DNA of 64,000 bases from Spirochaetae bacterium HGW-Spirochaetae-1 (GCA_002839375.1 PGXY01000006.1:277967-341966); one strand, 5' to 3'. Counted from the stretch's first letter, positions 29,218-39,558 are shown. Notes: generated by a model not told the origin, from the letters alone. Numbers and translations are program-made.

Positions 29218-30069
29218 ATGAAAGATAGCCTGATTGCCACGGTAAAAGCCTCCATTGAGAAAATGCCTCCCTTGTCGCCGGTTATACATAAAGTGGTGCA
29301 GGTTGCCAATGATGTTACTTCATCGGCCCAGCATCTTACTGAAGTAATCCAGATGGACCCGGTGCTCACGGCAAAGGTCATAAAAATGGTCAATAGCGCC
29401 TATTTTGGTTTTTCCCAGGAGATTAAATCCCTGAAGCAGGCTGTGGTCATTCTGGGGATAAATACCATAAAAAATGTGGCACTTTCAAGCGTTGTTGTGG
29501 GAAATGTTAATGTAAAAGCCAACACGGTTCTGGATGGTGAGGAATTCTGGAAGCATTCATTCGGTGTTGCCGCTGCATCGAAAGTCATTGCCGGGCTCAT
29601 CGGTATTGACGCCAAGCTGCGGGAAGAATATTTTGTGGCGGGTTTGATTCACGATATAGGCAAGGTCCTTATCAACAATGTGTTCCAGGACGAGATGAGA
29701 AAGATACTGGAAGTCGCGTCGGATGAAAAATATCCCATAACCATCATAGAAAAGAAAATACTGGGACTGACCCACGAGGAAATCGGAATCGCCATCGGTA
29801 AAAACTGGAAGTTTGAAAATAATCTGCTCTATGCCGTGGGAAAGCATCATGCTCCGGTAACGCAGGGGAAGTCGGCGGTCTACTCCATGGTGGTATCGCT
29901 GGCCAACTATTCCATCAATAAGCTGGAGATATGTAGAATGGTCCATGGCCTGATTGAGCCGATCCCGGAGGAAATCTGGACCATGTTGAATCTTGAAGAG
30001 AATACACTCTTTGAATCGTTGGGTTCGATCAAAGATGAAATAATGAAGGCGAGGAAATTTCTTCAGTAA
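29218..30069 (+). CDS. HDOD domain signalling protein
   Basis: The 283-residue protein is mostly one HDOD domain, beginning near residue 12 (MPPLSPVIHKVVQVANDV) with the metal-site-like segment VAGLIHDIGKVLINN. HDOD domains are HD-family relatives used in bacterial signalling and stress control, often without enzymatic activity. It is followed two bases later by a metallo-beta-lactamase gene, which suggests functional coupling, perhaps in nucleotide signalling. Confidence 0.88.
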   Translation: MKDSLIATVKASIEKMPPLSPVIHKVVQVANDVTSSAQHLTEVIQMDPVLTAKVIKMVNSAYFGFSQEIKSLKQAVVILGINTIKNVALSSVVVGNVNVKANTVLDGEEFWKHSFGVAAASKVIAGLIGIDAKLREEYFVAGLIHDIGKVLINNVFQDEMRKILEVASDEKYPITIIEKKILGLTHEEIGIAIGKNWKFENNLLYAVGKHHAPVTQGKSAVYSMVVSLANYSINKLEICRMVHGLIEPIPEEIWTMLNLEENTLFESLGSIKDEIMKARKFLQ

Positions 30070-30071
30070 AT

Positions 30072-30953
30072 ATGAGCAGGTTCAGATTAAAGATCTGGGG
30101 CGTACGCGGTTCAATACCTGTTCCCGGTCCCTATACGGTACGTTACGGGGGAAATACATCCTGCCTGGAGCTTTTTACCGCCGGCGACGAGCGCATCATT
30201 TTTGATGCCGGATCGGGCTTGAGAAATCTGGGGCTTTCCCTGGATCTGTCAAAACCTCACAGGATATCCCTTTTTATCTCCCATCCTCACTGGGATCATA
30301 TTAACGGTCTGCCATTTTTCCCCGCGCTTTTTATTCCCGGCAATGATATTACCATATATGGTCCACGGACACACGAGTTGTCCCTGGAGGATATTCTAAA
30401 CGGGCAGATGCAGTATACTTACTTCCCCATCCGGATGGCTGAACTGCGGGCGAATATCAAGTACGTTGAACTCGTAGACGGACAGACCTTCAATCTGGGC
30501 GGTGTGACCATATCGACGCGGAAGCTGAATCATCCCGTGAACTGTCTGGGGTACCGGGTTGAACAGGAGGGCAGGATATTCGTATATCTGGCCGATAATG
30601 AGCCATATTATAACATTTACAAAGACAGTGATCCCGATGTGGAATCGGTCATACAGGGAATGAACCGGGCAGTTATTGATTTTGTGCGGGGCAGTGATCT
30701 CCTTGTAGCCGATTCCCAGTATATCCCTTCGGAGTATGAGGCTAAAAGAGGATGGGGGCACAGTACAACCCATCATGTAGTTAACCTGGCATTAAAGGGT
30801 ACGGTGAAAAAGGTACTCTTTTTTCATCACGAGCCCCTTCGTAACGATGATGATATGGATAAAATTATATCCCATTACCGACAGCGCATGAAAGCCAAGG
30901 GTCTGTCCCTGATGATAGATGGGGCCCGGGAAGGCGAAATAATTGAAATATAA
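30072..30953 (+). CDS. Metallo-beta-lactamase-fold hydrolase
   Basis: The 293-residue protein begins with the conserved WGVRGSIPVPGP and RYGGNTSC, and carries the metal motif SHPHWDHING (HxHxDH). This subgroup resembles cyclic nucleotide phosphodiesterases and tRNase Z-like enzymes. It is in the cytoplasm as there is no signal peptide. The adjacent HDOD gene makes a signalling role plausible but untested. Confidence 0.88.
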   Translation: MSRFRLKIWGVRGSIPVPGPYTVRYGGNTSCLELFTAGDERIIFDAGSGLRNLGLSLDLSKPHRISLFISHPHWDHINGLPFFPALFIPGNDITIYGPRTHELSLEDILNGQMQYTYFPIRMAELRANIKYVELVDGQTFNLGGVTISTRKLNHPVNCLGYRVEQEGRIFVYLADNEPYYNIYKDSDPDVESVIQGMNRAVIDFVRGSDLLVADSQYIPSEYEAKRGWGHSTTHHVVNLALKGTVKKVLFFHHEPLRNDDDMDKIISHYRQRMKAKGLSLMIDGAREGEIIEI

Positions 30954-31162
30954 TTATGCCCGATGATATTTTTTTACCCTATTGGTGCAGGATATAAGTA
31001 TTATACTGGTGCCCTGAAAAAGATATGGTATGATAAAGAATCTGAAATCAAGTGATATGACGGGAATAATATTAGCAGAGATGTTATTTTTTATAAACAA
31101 TTGTTGATACATTGTTGATAAGCACTATGGTTTGCAACAGCCCATACGGGCGGGCTTATTTG

Positions 31163-31191
31163 TTGACGTTTAAATTTAATTTAAGTATATT
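31163..31191 (+). promoter_or_regulatory. Sigma-70 promoter of the FecR-PEGA-PQQ gene
   Basis: TTGACG (31163-31168) and TATATT (31186-31191) are separated by exactly 17 bases of AT-rich sequence. It lies about 100 bases before the chosen ATG at 31293, leaving a leader of roughly 95 bases. It is the clearest promoter in the 339-base stretch 30954-31292, which holds no other gene. Confidence 0.6.
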
Positions 31192-31292
31192 AAAGAGGAT
31201 TTATGCAGGTGTGCCACAAAATTCCGAAAAAATCATATTTTTGTACTCTTTGCTTTTTTTGTAAAAATTTCATGCGAGACGTGGAGGTGCCC

Positions 31293-33713
31293 ATGAAGAA
31301 ATATAGTAAAACTGTTGTGCTTTTTTTCGCCCTGGTCGGTTTGGTGCTGACAGGATGCAAGGGAGGTGGAAAGGACCAGGCTGCCAGTGACTTCATGAAT
31401 GACGCCAAACTGGTTTTTTCCATTGGCGATGTCCAGGTTAAAACCGGAGAGATATGGAACGCGGCCCAGCAGCAAATGAAGCTTGTGCAGGGCAATGAAA
31501 TTAAAACCGGTGCTAAGGCGCAGTGTAATATAGCCATTGGGACCGATTCCTTTATAACCGTAAAGGAAAGCTCTCACCTGGTAATTGAGGAGATTATTAA
31601 AAACGCCAGTGGTACGGAAAACAATTCACTGGAGCTGAAGGTGGGACGGACTATTGTTAATCCTAAAAAGCTTCTGAAAGGGGATAGCTTTAGAATCAAG
31701 ACTCCAACAGCTGTTGCTGCTGTCCGGGGAACAAAGTTTGTTGTTGAGTCACAGCCCGGTGAGCAGATGAAAGTAGCCGTGGTCGACGGTAAAGTAGAAT
31801 TGAGTCGGCGTGTTCCCGCTCTTGACAGGGTTGATGATGAGGTCATTGCAAAATCCGAGGCTCTGACAATGTTGAAGGAAAAAGTCGATGAAGAGACTAT
31901 CGTTATCGATGCCAACAGTTCGGCTTTTATCGACAATAAAAAGGCTGAAGCGGAGAATATTGTAATCAATGATATCGTGGCCGAACACGTTGAAACGATA
32001 AAAGAGGAACTGGCCAAAGAAAAAATTGCAGAGAAGAAAGAAGAAATGAAGGAAGTCCAGGTGGCTGATAATCAGAAGGCGCCTGAAGACAAAAAAGAAG
32101 AAAAAAGTAAAAAGTTTCTAAAACAGGAAAAGGATATCACCACTGCCCTGGCTTCCCTTGATATCATGAAGAAGGAAAAGGAAGAAGTAGTTCAGATAAA
32201 AATCCAGGAGAAGATAGAAACCAGATACGTTGAAGAGGTAAAGGAGCTGGACAAGGCCATTGACCAGGCCAGGGAACAGAAACTGGTTGAGCAGAAAAAG
32301 GAAGGGGCCGTAACACAGCTCACTATAAATTCACCGGTAAAGAAAAGCTCCATTTATGTGAACTCAAAGTTTATCGGATATGATACGGCTGTATTGAAAC
32401 CCATGCCGGGCGCGTCTCTGACTGTTGAAGTCATGGCGCCGGGATTTGGTTCGTATAAGGACGAGGTCACCCTTAAGGAGGGTGAAAACAGGGTCCTGGA
32501 TGTACAGCTTATGGAAAAAGCAAAATTGACGATTATTTCTCCCGTGAGTAACAGCAGTATTTATGTTAATTCCAAATTTGTCGGTAAGGACCGTGTAACC
32601 GTTCAGCCCGGAGCCGGGAAAAAAATCGAAATCCAGGTTGTGTCGCGCGGCTTTAAAAAATACACGGCCGAGGTTGTACTCAATACAGGAGAATCGAAGG
32701 AAATAAAAGTTGAACTGGAACAGGAAAAACTTCTCGATCGCCTGAATTGGAGCCAGAACGTGGGATCCCAGGTCCTGGTGGACCCCATCGCTTACGGCAA
32801 TTATCTTCTTGTCGTGGCCGGGGATGGAAGTGTCGTCGCCATGAACAGGGAAGGGGCTCGGATATGGAAGGCTAATCTGAAGCGGGGCATTGAGTCCACT
32901 CCCGTTATCCATGAAGGGAATGCATACGTAGTGGCAAATAACGGTGATTTTTATTCAATACGGATAACAACCGGTCAGATATCATGGAAGAATAAGATGT
33001 TCGGCGCGCTGCTGTTTGGTTCAAAACCCGTTATTGAAAAGGATACCATATTTCTTGCCACGAGTTTTGGCAGGGTCTATGCATTCAGCACCGCAGGTAA
33101 AGAATTATGGCATACCGACCTGGAAAACGGTGTTTACTCGTCCGTAGCCTATAACAATGGGAAACTCTACGTAGGCGCTGAAGACCATTATATCTATGCG
33201 ATGGATGCGAAAAAAGGAAACGTTCAGTGGAAGTTTAAGACAGACAGCAGGATGGTTTCCTCATCACCGATGATATCAGGAAAAACACTGTTTGTCGGCT
33301 GCTATAGCGGTTCGTTCTACGCAATCGATACAGACAAGGGCAATGAGAAATGGAAATTTAAATCTGGTGATTCCATTTTTTCAACACCGCTTATCAGTGG
33401 TGGGATGGTATTTTTCGGTTCCAATGACGGAAACCTCTATGCCCTGTCGGCGGATGGCGGCAAGATGATGTGGAAACTCGAAACGGGAAGCAAGGTGAAA
33501 TCCAGTCCCTCGACGAACGGTGAATTTCTGTTTATAACGAGTGGAAACCAGATCTATGCCCTGAACATGAAGAATGGCGGCATACAGTGGACCCATCGTT
33601 TCGACAGATCAGTGAAAACATCAGCCGGGATCAAGGGGAACGATATTTTTGTGGGGCTTGACAGCGGCGAGGTAGCTTCTGTACGGAATTCATTAAAGGC
33701 CGTGTACCGGTAA
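31293..33713 (+). CDS. FecR-PEGA-PQQ propeller lipoprotein
   Basis: The protein has 806 residues from ATG 31293, which follows GGAGG; the lipobox is LVLTGC. Domains in order: FecR (about residues 50-170, with TPTAVAAVRGTKFVV), a long Glu/Lys coiled coil (220-350), two PEGA repeats (both with SSIYVNSKF), and a PQQ-like beta-propeller (about 470-800, repeats such as LYALSADGGKMMWKLETG). It is probably anchored in the periplasm and scaffolds envelope complexes. The frame opens at 31203, but the signal favours 31293. Confidence 0.82.
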   Translation: MKKYSKTVVLFFALVGLVLTGCKGGGKDQAASDFMNDAKLVFSIGDVQVKTGEIWNAAQQQMKLVQGNEIKTGAKAQCNIAIGTDSFITVKESSHLVIEEIIKNASGTENNSLELKVGRTIVNPKKLLKGDSFRIKTPTAVAAVRGTKFVVESQPGEQMKVAVVDGKVELSRRVPALDRVDDEVIAKSEALTMLKEKVDEETIVIDANSSAFIDNKKAEAENIVINDIVAEHVETIKEELAKEKIAEKKEEMKEVQVADNQKAPEDKKEEKSKKFLKQEKDITTALASLDIMKKEKEEVVQIKIQEKIETRYVEEVKELDKAIDQAREQKLVEQKKEGAVTQLTINSPVKKSSIYVNSKFIGYDTAVLKPMPGASLTVEVMAPGFGSYKDEVTLKEGENRVLDVQLMEKAKLTIISPVSNSSIYVNSKFVGKDRVTVQPGAGKKIEIQVVSRGFKKYTAEVVLNTGESKEIKVELEQEKLLDRLNWSQNVGSQVLVDPIAYGNYLLVVAGDGSVVAMNREGARIWKANLKRGIESTPVIHEGNAYVVANNGDFYSIRITTGQISWKNKMFGALLFGSKPVIEKDTIFLATSFGRVYAFSTAGKELWHTDLENGVYSSVAYNNGKLYVGAEDHYIYAMDAKKGNVQWKFKTDSRMVSSSPMISGKTLFVGCYSGSFYAIDTDKGNEKWKFKSGDSIFSTPLISGGMVFFGSNDGNLYALSADGGKMMWKLETGSKVKSSPSTNGEFLFITSGNQIYALNMKNGGIQWTHRFDRSVKTSAGIKGNDIFVGLDSGEVASVRNSLKAVYR

Positions 33714-33732
33714 AGGCCTTATCGCGCATCTA

Positions 33733-33773
33733 ATCATCCTGTCTGTCCGGAAAACCCGGGCGGACAGGATGAT
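33733..33773. terminator. Long hairpin between convergent genes
   Basis: ATCATCCTGTC (33733-33743) is complementary to GACAGGATGAT (33763-33773), with further GC-rich pairing in the loop. It sits between the FecR-PEGA-PQQ gene and the convergent minus-strand gene at 33807, so it probably stops transcription from both. No T-run is present. Confidence 0.55.
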
Positions 33774-33806
33774 CATCATCAGCAATTTCCCTCAAACAGA
33801 CGATTG

Positions 33807-34388
33807 CTAATAGAATTTTTCCTTGATATTATATTCCCATAATTCCACGAGCTTTTCGAATTGCCGGTCCCTGGGCTTGTCCCGGTAGGCCAGGTTTCGC
33901 CGTTTTATGAGATATGCCACAGTGGAATCCTCCAGGAGAAATTTTTCTCCCAGCTCGTTCAATTTTATGATGAGATAATTGAGGTTGTAGGTCTGGAAGT
34001 CGCCCAGGTACTGCGATGATGCAACGGTGGGTTCATATTTCAGCAGAAGCTCCGTAAAATATATGGCCAGCCTCCAGGAATCATTGCTTCCCGTGAGTCC
34101 CGATTTAAAGTGCATGCTCAGTTTTTCAAAAAGGTCCATGTTCTTATAGTAAGATTCATAGATGAATTTAATGAGTTCCGGGAAGTTATTCTGCACCTCC
34201 ATGAGATCGATGGGTTCGTTGCTTTCTTTGAAGGAGTCGAATATTTCCCTGCTCTTTTCGCTGATTGGCACAACATCGATGAGCTCGATGCTGAGATCTT
34301 TGATTATGGTGCGGACCTTGCCGATTTTTTTGAGATATACCTCTATTTCCACCGGCTCCGTATAATAATGTAATTTGCCATTAATCAT
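33807..34388 (-). CDS. Unknown cytoplasmic protein downstream of LysM gene
   Basis: The 193-residue protein is soluble and mostly helical, with aromatic and charged residues (LIKFIYESYYKNMDLFEKL). Its start overlaps the stop of the LysM-domain gene by a few bases, so the two are translationally coupled. No family is recognised. Confidence 0.6.
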   Translation of the reverse strand: MINGKLHYYTEPVEIEVYLKKIGKVRTIIKDLSIELIDVVPISEKSREIFDSFKESNEPIDLMEVQNNFPELIKFIYESYYKNMDLFEKLSMHFKSGLTGSNDSWRLAIYFTELLLKYEPTVASSQYLGDFQTYNLNYLIIKLNELGEKFLLEDSTVAYLIKRRNLAYRDKPRDRQFEKLVELWEYNIKEKFY

Positions 34389-36927
34389 TTTTTTTCAGCA
34401 GGTCCTGCAGAATTATCCTGTGTTTTTGCGAAAAGGCGTATCCTTCAGCCTTTTTCTGAAGTTCATCCCGTTCTTTGCCGCGGGCTTTACGCAGCGCCGT
34501 AACGGTCTGGTAAAAGAGAATATCGGTTTCCATGAGTTTTCTACGGGCGATATCCCACAGAGTGTCGCCCTGTACGACGATGATTTGTTCGCCATCGAGA
34601 AGGAGAAAAACATTGGAGGGGAATATCCAGTGGGGATCTTTGCCCTGTATGGTTCCAACGGCGATTTCATTATAGCCATTCCTGACAGCGACACGGTTCG
34701 CATAGCGGTAAATATCGGTGTCGGTTATAACGGATTTAAAATTAACGGGAATTTTATCATATGTCCTTATCTGCTCCGCTGAAAGTATTTCAGTACTTTT
34801 TGTCACCGGCCCCGTGACTGCTTTATCGGGAGACAAGGCCTTTCCTGTATGTGAGGCAGTACCGTTTTTTCCGGGAGCATTGATGTTTTTATCGGCAGTA
34901 TCGCCGTAGTTTAACAGAAGGATGACTGAAAGAACCAGGACGAGCAGCACGATAGAAGAAATACCCGCCAGTTTCCATGGAGCCTCCATGCGCATAGTCT
35001 GAAAAGCTGCGACGGCTGCATGGAAACCCTGTTTTAACCCGTTCATCAAACGTGGAAGACCGGTCTCCCCGGCAGTTATGATTATTCCATCGGCGTCACG
35101 GTCTGCATACGATTGGTCTGACAGCGATGTGATTTTCCCAGCCGGGATTACGCCATTACCATTGATTATGGCGGGCTCCTCGTGAAGATCCTCAGCGTAG
35201 CGATTTTTTCGATCCTCAATAGCCCTGGTAAGCTTCTCCACTTCATCATTGAAATAACCGGCATGAGCTGTCCTGGCTTCACGGTAACATTCCAGCAGTT
35301 TCATGAGACGGATCCGGTCTGTTATTATTTTTTCGCTCGATGGAATCTGGGCTGATACATATTCCGCGGGATAGCGATGAACGGTTTCTATCTCATCGAC
35401 AAAAACCGGCGGTCCCGAAGGCTGCGTTTCTGTAATGAAGGTGTAGATGTAATTATCGAAAATAACCAGATCAATCATGGTTCGTATATCATCGTTGAAA
35501 AGCTGTTCCTGCTTCAGGTGAAAATCAATTGATTGAATGAGTGATTTTATCTGCTGAAAGAGTTTTCGGTTTCCCGTTGCATTGAGCATCGCCCTAAGAA
35601 TGGCACGAAGGTTGTATAGCCTTTTTTGGTATTCTGTTTCGCCGGATTGGCCCCCTCCCAGTTTTTCCATGATGGCTTCGATGCTTTCGGCGGACTCCGG
35701 TGTAAGCATAAGAGACAGGTCCGGTATGGGGCTGTAACGCTCAAGTATCTCTTCAAGGGAATTAATCTTCTTGAATTCATAGGGAACACCGTGATGCAGA
35801 AGGGTGATACCACTTGCCAATATCGGTGCGATATTCCTGTTCCGGTCATTGATGACAGCCACGGGAATAACCGTTGATTTGAAAAGAAGGCTGGTTTCTT
35901 CAAAGACTGAATATTCTATAAAAACAGCATCCACGTCGTCACTAAGTACTTTCTGGATTCCCGAAGTTCCCTTGATAAAGGCGATGTTTACAACATCGTT
36001 ATCGGAAGGACCCTGTTTGTAGGAGACGCGTACGTTATAACTGTTAGCATAGCCGGTGACGGTCAGGCCGTCGCCGGAGTTATACTGCAGGCCCTGAAAA
36101 CTCTGTCGGTTCATGGTGCAGTTTCTGAACAGGCCTTTAATGAGCTGGAACTGCACTTCGTGGTCGCTGAATACGGTTATATTCCCTTTGTTGATATGCT
36201 TCCATTTTAAAAAACGGCTTAGATTCAGATAATTCCCCGAAGGGAAAATTATGTTTTTTATCCGCAGGGGATTGATTTCGAGCCTGCTGAAATCCTTCAG
36301 GTACCGTGATGGGAAGAGATATGATGTCAGGTATCCCCGGTGATAGAACAGGGGATTATGCTGAAGAATTATCATTCCTGATCCATCGTAGCGATCGCAT
36401 TTCTGAAAGATCTCGCTCATCCTGGATTGTATTGCCGTTGCCGTCAGGGTTTGATTTTCCGCGTCTTTCAGATCCATGATGGCACTTTCATTGTGAACAG
36501 TTTTAAAGTTTCCATCGCGGTAGAAAACACCGATAAAATGGTTTTTACCCGAAATGTTTTTTTCCTGCGACAGTTCGGGAATATCTTTCTCTATGTTAAC
36601 TATAATGGCATTGGTCAGATCAAGGCCGAAAATTCTCTGATAATCAAGAAAACGGCGTACTATGTTCTCGCTGCCTATGTATCTGTTTTTACCCAGGTTT
36701 CGTACGTCGATGTTAAATTGCTCATGGGAGGGATTGCCTGGTATGCCATCGGTTATGATTATATTTTCAATCAGGGGTATCAGTTCCACGGGCATGTCCT
36801 GCCAGTTTCCTATGCGGATGAAGGGCTGTTCGTCCAGTGTTGAATCACCGGTGAAAATAATATAACATTCGGGATCAACAATGAAAAGACGGTCCCTGTC
36901 GCTTTGAATGATATCGCTTATTTCCAT
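34381..36927 (-). CDS. Large membrane protein with C-terminal LysM domain
   Basis: The 848-residue protein is soluble for about 640 residues with no family I can name, then has one membrane segment (AGISSIVLLVLVLSVILLLNYG, about residues 660-680), a periplasmic linker, and a C-terminal LysM domain (IIVVQGDTLWDIARRKLM) that should bind peptidoglycan. The N-terminal part would therefore lie in the cytoplasm. It may link a cytoplasmic sensor or scaffold to the cell wall. The gene at 33807 is coupled to it. Confidence 0.7.
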   Translation of the reverse strand: MEISDIIQSDRDRLFIVDPECYIIFTGDSTLDEQPFIRIGNWQDMPVELIPLIENIIITDGIPGNPSHEQFNIDVRNLGKNRYIGSENIVRRFLDYQRIFGLDLTNAIIVNIEKDIPELSQEKNISGKNHFIGVFYRDGNFKTVHNESAIMDLKDAENQTLTATAIQSRMSEIFQKCDRYDGSGMIILQHNPLFYHRGYLTSYLFPSRYLKDFSRLEINPLRIKNIIFPSGNYLNLSRFLKWKHINKGNITVFSDHEVQFQLIKGLFRNCTMNRQSFQGLQYNSGDGLTVTGYANSYNVRVSYKQGPSDNDVVNIAFIKGTSGIQKVLSDDVDAVFIEYSVFEETSLLFKSTVIPVAVINDRNRNIAPILASGITLLHHGVPYEFKKINSLEEILERYSPIPDLSLMLTPESAESIEAIMEKLGGGQSGETEYQKRLYNLRAILRAMLNATGNRKLFQQIKSLIQSIDFHLKQEQLFNDDIRTMIDLVIFDNYIYTFITETQPSGPPVFVDEIETVHRYPAEYVSAQIPSSEKIITDRIRLMKLLECYREARTAHAGYFNDEVEKLTRAIEDRKNRYAEDLHEEPAIINGNGVIPAGKITSLSDQSYADRDADGIIITAGETGLPRLMNGLKQGFHAAVAAFQTMRMEAPWKLAGISSIVLLVLVLSVILLLNYGDTADKNINAPGKNGTASHTGKALSPDKAVTGPVTKSTEILSAEQIRTYDKIPVNFKSVITDTDIYRYANRVAVRNGYNEIAVGTIQGKDPHWIFPSNVFLLLDGEQIIVVQGDTLWDIARRKLMETDILFYQTVTALRKARGKERDELQKKAEGYAFSQKHRIILQDLLKKND

Positions 36928-37062
36928 AAGACATAATTATCGGGAATGATGCAGGAATGCAATTAAATTTTTATATATCTGTAATTATTGGTGAATGTGC
37001 CGATATTATCTGTTGAGTGTAACTTTATCTTGACATGAGGGAGCATCAGTTGCTACCTTTGA

Positions 37063-39498
37063 ATGAGTCTCAAAGAGTCTATAACAATGAAAAGTCTATA
37101 TTCCTACATAGCAAACCTTTGTTTCAGGGTGGCATTTTTCAGGGAAGGCCTGTGGTCGGCCCTGGTCATTCTGGTAATGGCCGTCATCGCATTGCTTCTT
37201 TTCCAGTCCGGCGATGTGACCACGAAGCCGGTGGGATGGGAAAAAAGCTATTACGTTTCACCCTATAATATAAAGGTGAAAAATGTCAACGTTGCGTCAC
37301 AGGGCAATTATGTAATAGCCGTCTATGAAGGTGATGACAAGGGAAAGCATGGCATATATGTATCGGTTTCATTTGATGGAGGCATGAATTACCTCAAACC
37401 GATAATTATTTCGGAAGTAAATACCATCATAGACAATAATCCCAAGGTAGCCATTTCAGGCAACGGACACATATTCGTCGCCTGGCAGAATCATATTGTG
37501 GATGAAGCCACGAACCGTATTTTTTATGTGAAGTCCGCCGATATGGGGGCGCAGTGGTCGCAGCCGCAGCAGATTTTTATCGGCTATGAAATGGAAATGC
37601 TTCCCCGTGTCTATTACGATGACAGGGGAATGCTGCATCTCTTTTATCATGCCTTTGCCGGTGGGGCATTTAATCTTTTTCATGCGGAAAGCTCCGATGA
37701 GGTAAAGTTTACAACGACGCAGTCCCTTATCAAGCTGACTCCGGAAATGAAGGGAGCATTCTTTCCGGCGATTCACTTTTCCGGGTCGGGTATCTACATG
37801 GTCTGGCAGGGGAAGGGCAAGAATTTTACCGATGATCTTTATTATACCCGTTCATCGAATTACGGCAGGAGTTGGAGCTCCATGGAACTGATTACCACAA
37901 GCGCTGCTAATAGTGAGGCGCCTGATCTTTTCATGAAGGATGATTCTCTCTATGTCGTTTATCAGAATAATGATGAAAAGAGCTGGTCGATTAAACTGCT
38001 TGTCGGCAGGGAAAAGGGCGCTGACTGGAGCGCCAGGCCGGTAACCATTTCGGATACCAGGGCAAACTGCTACGCGCCGAAACTGGCGCTGTCCAGAAGC
38101 AATGAGCTTCTTATTGCATGGTATGATACCAGGGAAGGGAGATCAAAGATATTCACCAGGCTTTACAATACCCGTACACGGGAGCTTTCGGCCGAGGAAA
38201 AAATATCGCAGGAACCGCCCGCGGCACGAAATCCCTTTGCCGTTACAGCGGGAAATAAGGCCATCGTATTCTGGGAGGCGGCTGACAGGATAATCGCCAA
38301 GCTGACCGATGTATATGCCGCGCCTCCCAGGGTTTATTCCGTTACCCATCCGGAAGGTATATGGTCAAGAAATTCCGTGGCCAGGATTGAATGGGTACCC
38401 CCCTTTGATGAATCGGAAATTGTGGGTTACGCAACCATGGTGAGTAAACCCATGCGCGGCGGCATAACCGCAGATCTTAATCCAACCATCCAGAACCTTA
38501 ATGCAGGAACAAGAAGGATGATTCTGCCGGAACTGGAAGATGGAATCACCTACTTCCATATACGATCCGTAGATGGGGCAGGCAACTATAGCAGGACCAT
38601 TCACTATAAAATACAGGTGAGTTCCAATCCTCTGCCCATGCCCATTGTACTTTCACCGACGCATCCCCAGGGAAAGGCTGTCGATTCCCGGGAACCCGTG
38701 TTCCGGTGGACCATTGATGATACAGAAAGGCTGAAAGGTTTTGTCTACAGTCTCTCTAAGGATTCCGTCACCAGGCCCGAGACTTTTACAACCAACTTTG
38801 AGGCAAAGTTCAGCGGCCTGGAATCGGGGATATATTTTTTCAGCCTTGGCGCCATTGATAAAACCAATCAGAGAAGCAGGATCGCCGATTATTATATAGT
38901 GGTGGGTGATGTGAAGAACCTGACCCCGGAAGACCTTCTTGACCGGACCAAGCGTAAGGAGCCCGTGGATATGCGATGGCTGGCTTCCCGGACCAAAGAG
39001 CCTTCATTGCGGATACTCTTTCCTTTCGATACGGGAAAACCCTGGACGGGAGAGGCTTTCAAGGCACCAATAGAAATGAAGAATGTCAGGCAGGAACAGG
39101 TGCTGGGGTACTCCCTGTATATCGACAGGAAAAAGGGAACTCCGCCCCTCAGGGTATTGCAGAAGAATAATATCTTGACGGTGGACAGTCTTGCCACGGG
39201 TACATACCATGTGGGAGTCCGTGCGAAATATTACCGTGTCGTAAATGGCAGAAAGGAGTATCACTGGAGCCCCGAGAGCACGGCGGAATTTTCAGTTCTG
39301 AACCCCGGCATTATTTCACCTGTCCAGCATTACGGGCGCCTGGTCGTAGGCAAGCTGACAGGACGGGGCCTGCTGGTTTCACTATTTATCATGGGCATGA
39401 CTATTGCCACGGTGACTGTCGGTTTCGGCGGCAGGATAGCTTTTTACGGCAGAATGATGCAGTTTAAAGTTCGATCGGTTGTGCGGCTTATATTGTGA
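37063..39498 (+). CDS. Membrane-anchored BNR/sialidase-like propeller with Fn3-like domains
   Basis: The 811-residue protein has an N-terminal anchor (ALVILVMAVIALLLF), several Asp-box/BNR-like repeats (YVSVSFDGGMNYLKP, YYTRSSNYGRSWSSME) forming a probable six-bladed propeller to about residue 400, then immunoglobulin/Fn3-like domains, and a C-terminal membrane segment (LLVSLFIMGMTIATVTVGF). No catalytic sialidase set is obvious, so it may bind glycans or proteins. ATG 37063 and ATG 37087 are both possible starts; neither has a good ribosome binding site. Confidence 0.68.
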   Translation: MSLKESITMKSLYSYIANLCFRVAFFREGLWSALVILVMAVIALLLFQSGDVTTKPVGWEKSYYVSPYNIKVKNVNVASQGNYVIAVYEGDDKGKHGIYVSVSFDGGMNYLKPIIISEVNTIIDNNPKVAISGNGHIFVAWQNHIVDEATNRIFYVKSADMGAQWSQPQQIFIGYEMEMLPRVYYDDRGMLHLFYHAFAGGAFNLFHAESSDEVKFTTTQSLIKLTPEMKGAFFPAIHFSGSGIYMVWQGKGKNFTDDLYYTRSSNYGRSWSSMELITTSAANSEAPDLFMKDDSLYVVYQNNDEKSWSIKLLVGREKGADWSARPVTISDTRANCYAPKLALSRSNELLIAWYDTREGRSKIFTRLYNTRTRELSAEEKISQEPPAARNPFAVTAGNKAIVFWEAADRIIAKLTDVYAAPPRVYSVTHPEGIWSRNSVARIEWVPPFDESEIVGYATMVSKPMRGGITADLNPTIQNLNAGTRRMILPELEDGITYFHIRSVDGAGNYSRTIHYKIQVSSNPLPMPIVLSPTHPQGKAVDSREPVFRWTIDDTERLKGFVYSLSKDSVTRPETFTTNFEAKFSGLESGIYFFSLGAIDKTNQRSRIADYYIVVGDVKNLTPEDLLDRTKRKEPVDMRWLASRTKEPSLRILFPFDTGKPWTGEAFKAPIEMKNVRQEQVLGYSLYIDRKKGTPPLRVLQKNNILTVDSLATGTYHVGVRAKYYRVVNGRKEYHWSPESTAEFSVLNPGIISPVQHYGRLVVGKLTGRGLLVSLFIMGMTIATVTVGFGGRIAFYGRMMQFKVRSVVRLIL

Positions 39499-39511
39499 TG
39501 ATAAAATTATG

Positions 39512-39558
39512 AGCGGGTGACCGGAGTCGAACCGGCGACGTTCAGCTTGGGAAGCTGG
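39512..39558 (-). tRNA. 3' half of tRNA-Gly(CCC), likely pseudo-tRNA/attachment site
   Basis: On the minus strand are an anticodon arm with loop TTCCCAA (anticodon CCC), a T arm with GGTTCGACTCC and a 3' acceptor strand CACCCGC followed by a T discriminator. The 5' acceptor strand GCGGGTG and a D arm are missing upstream; the nearest sequence (GCCGGTA at 39582-39588) has two mismatches and no D stem. This is what an element leaves when it integrates at a tRNA 3' end. The 353-base stretch 39499-39851 holds only this fragment and no clear gene. Confidence 0.6.
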
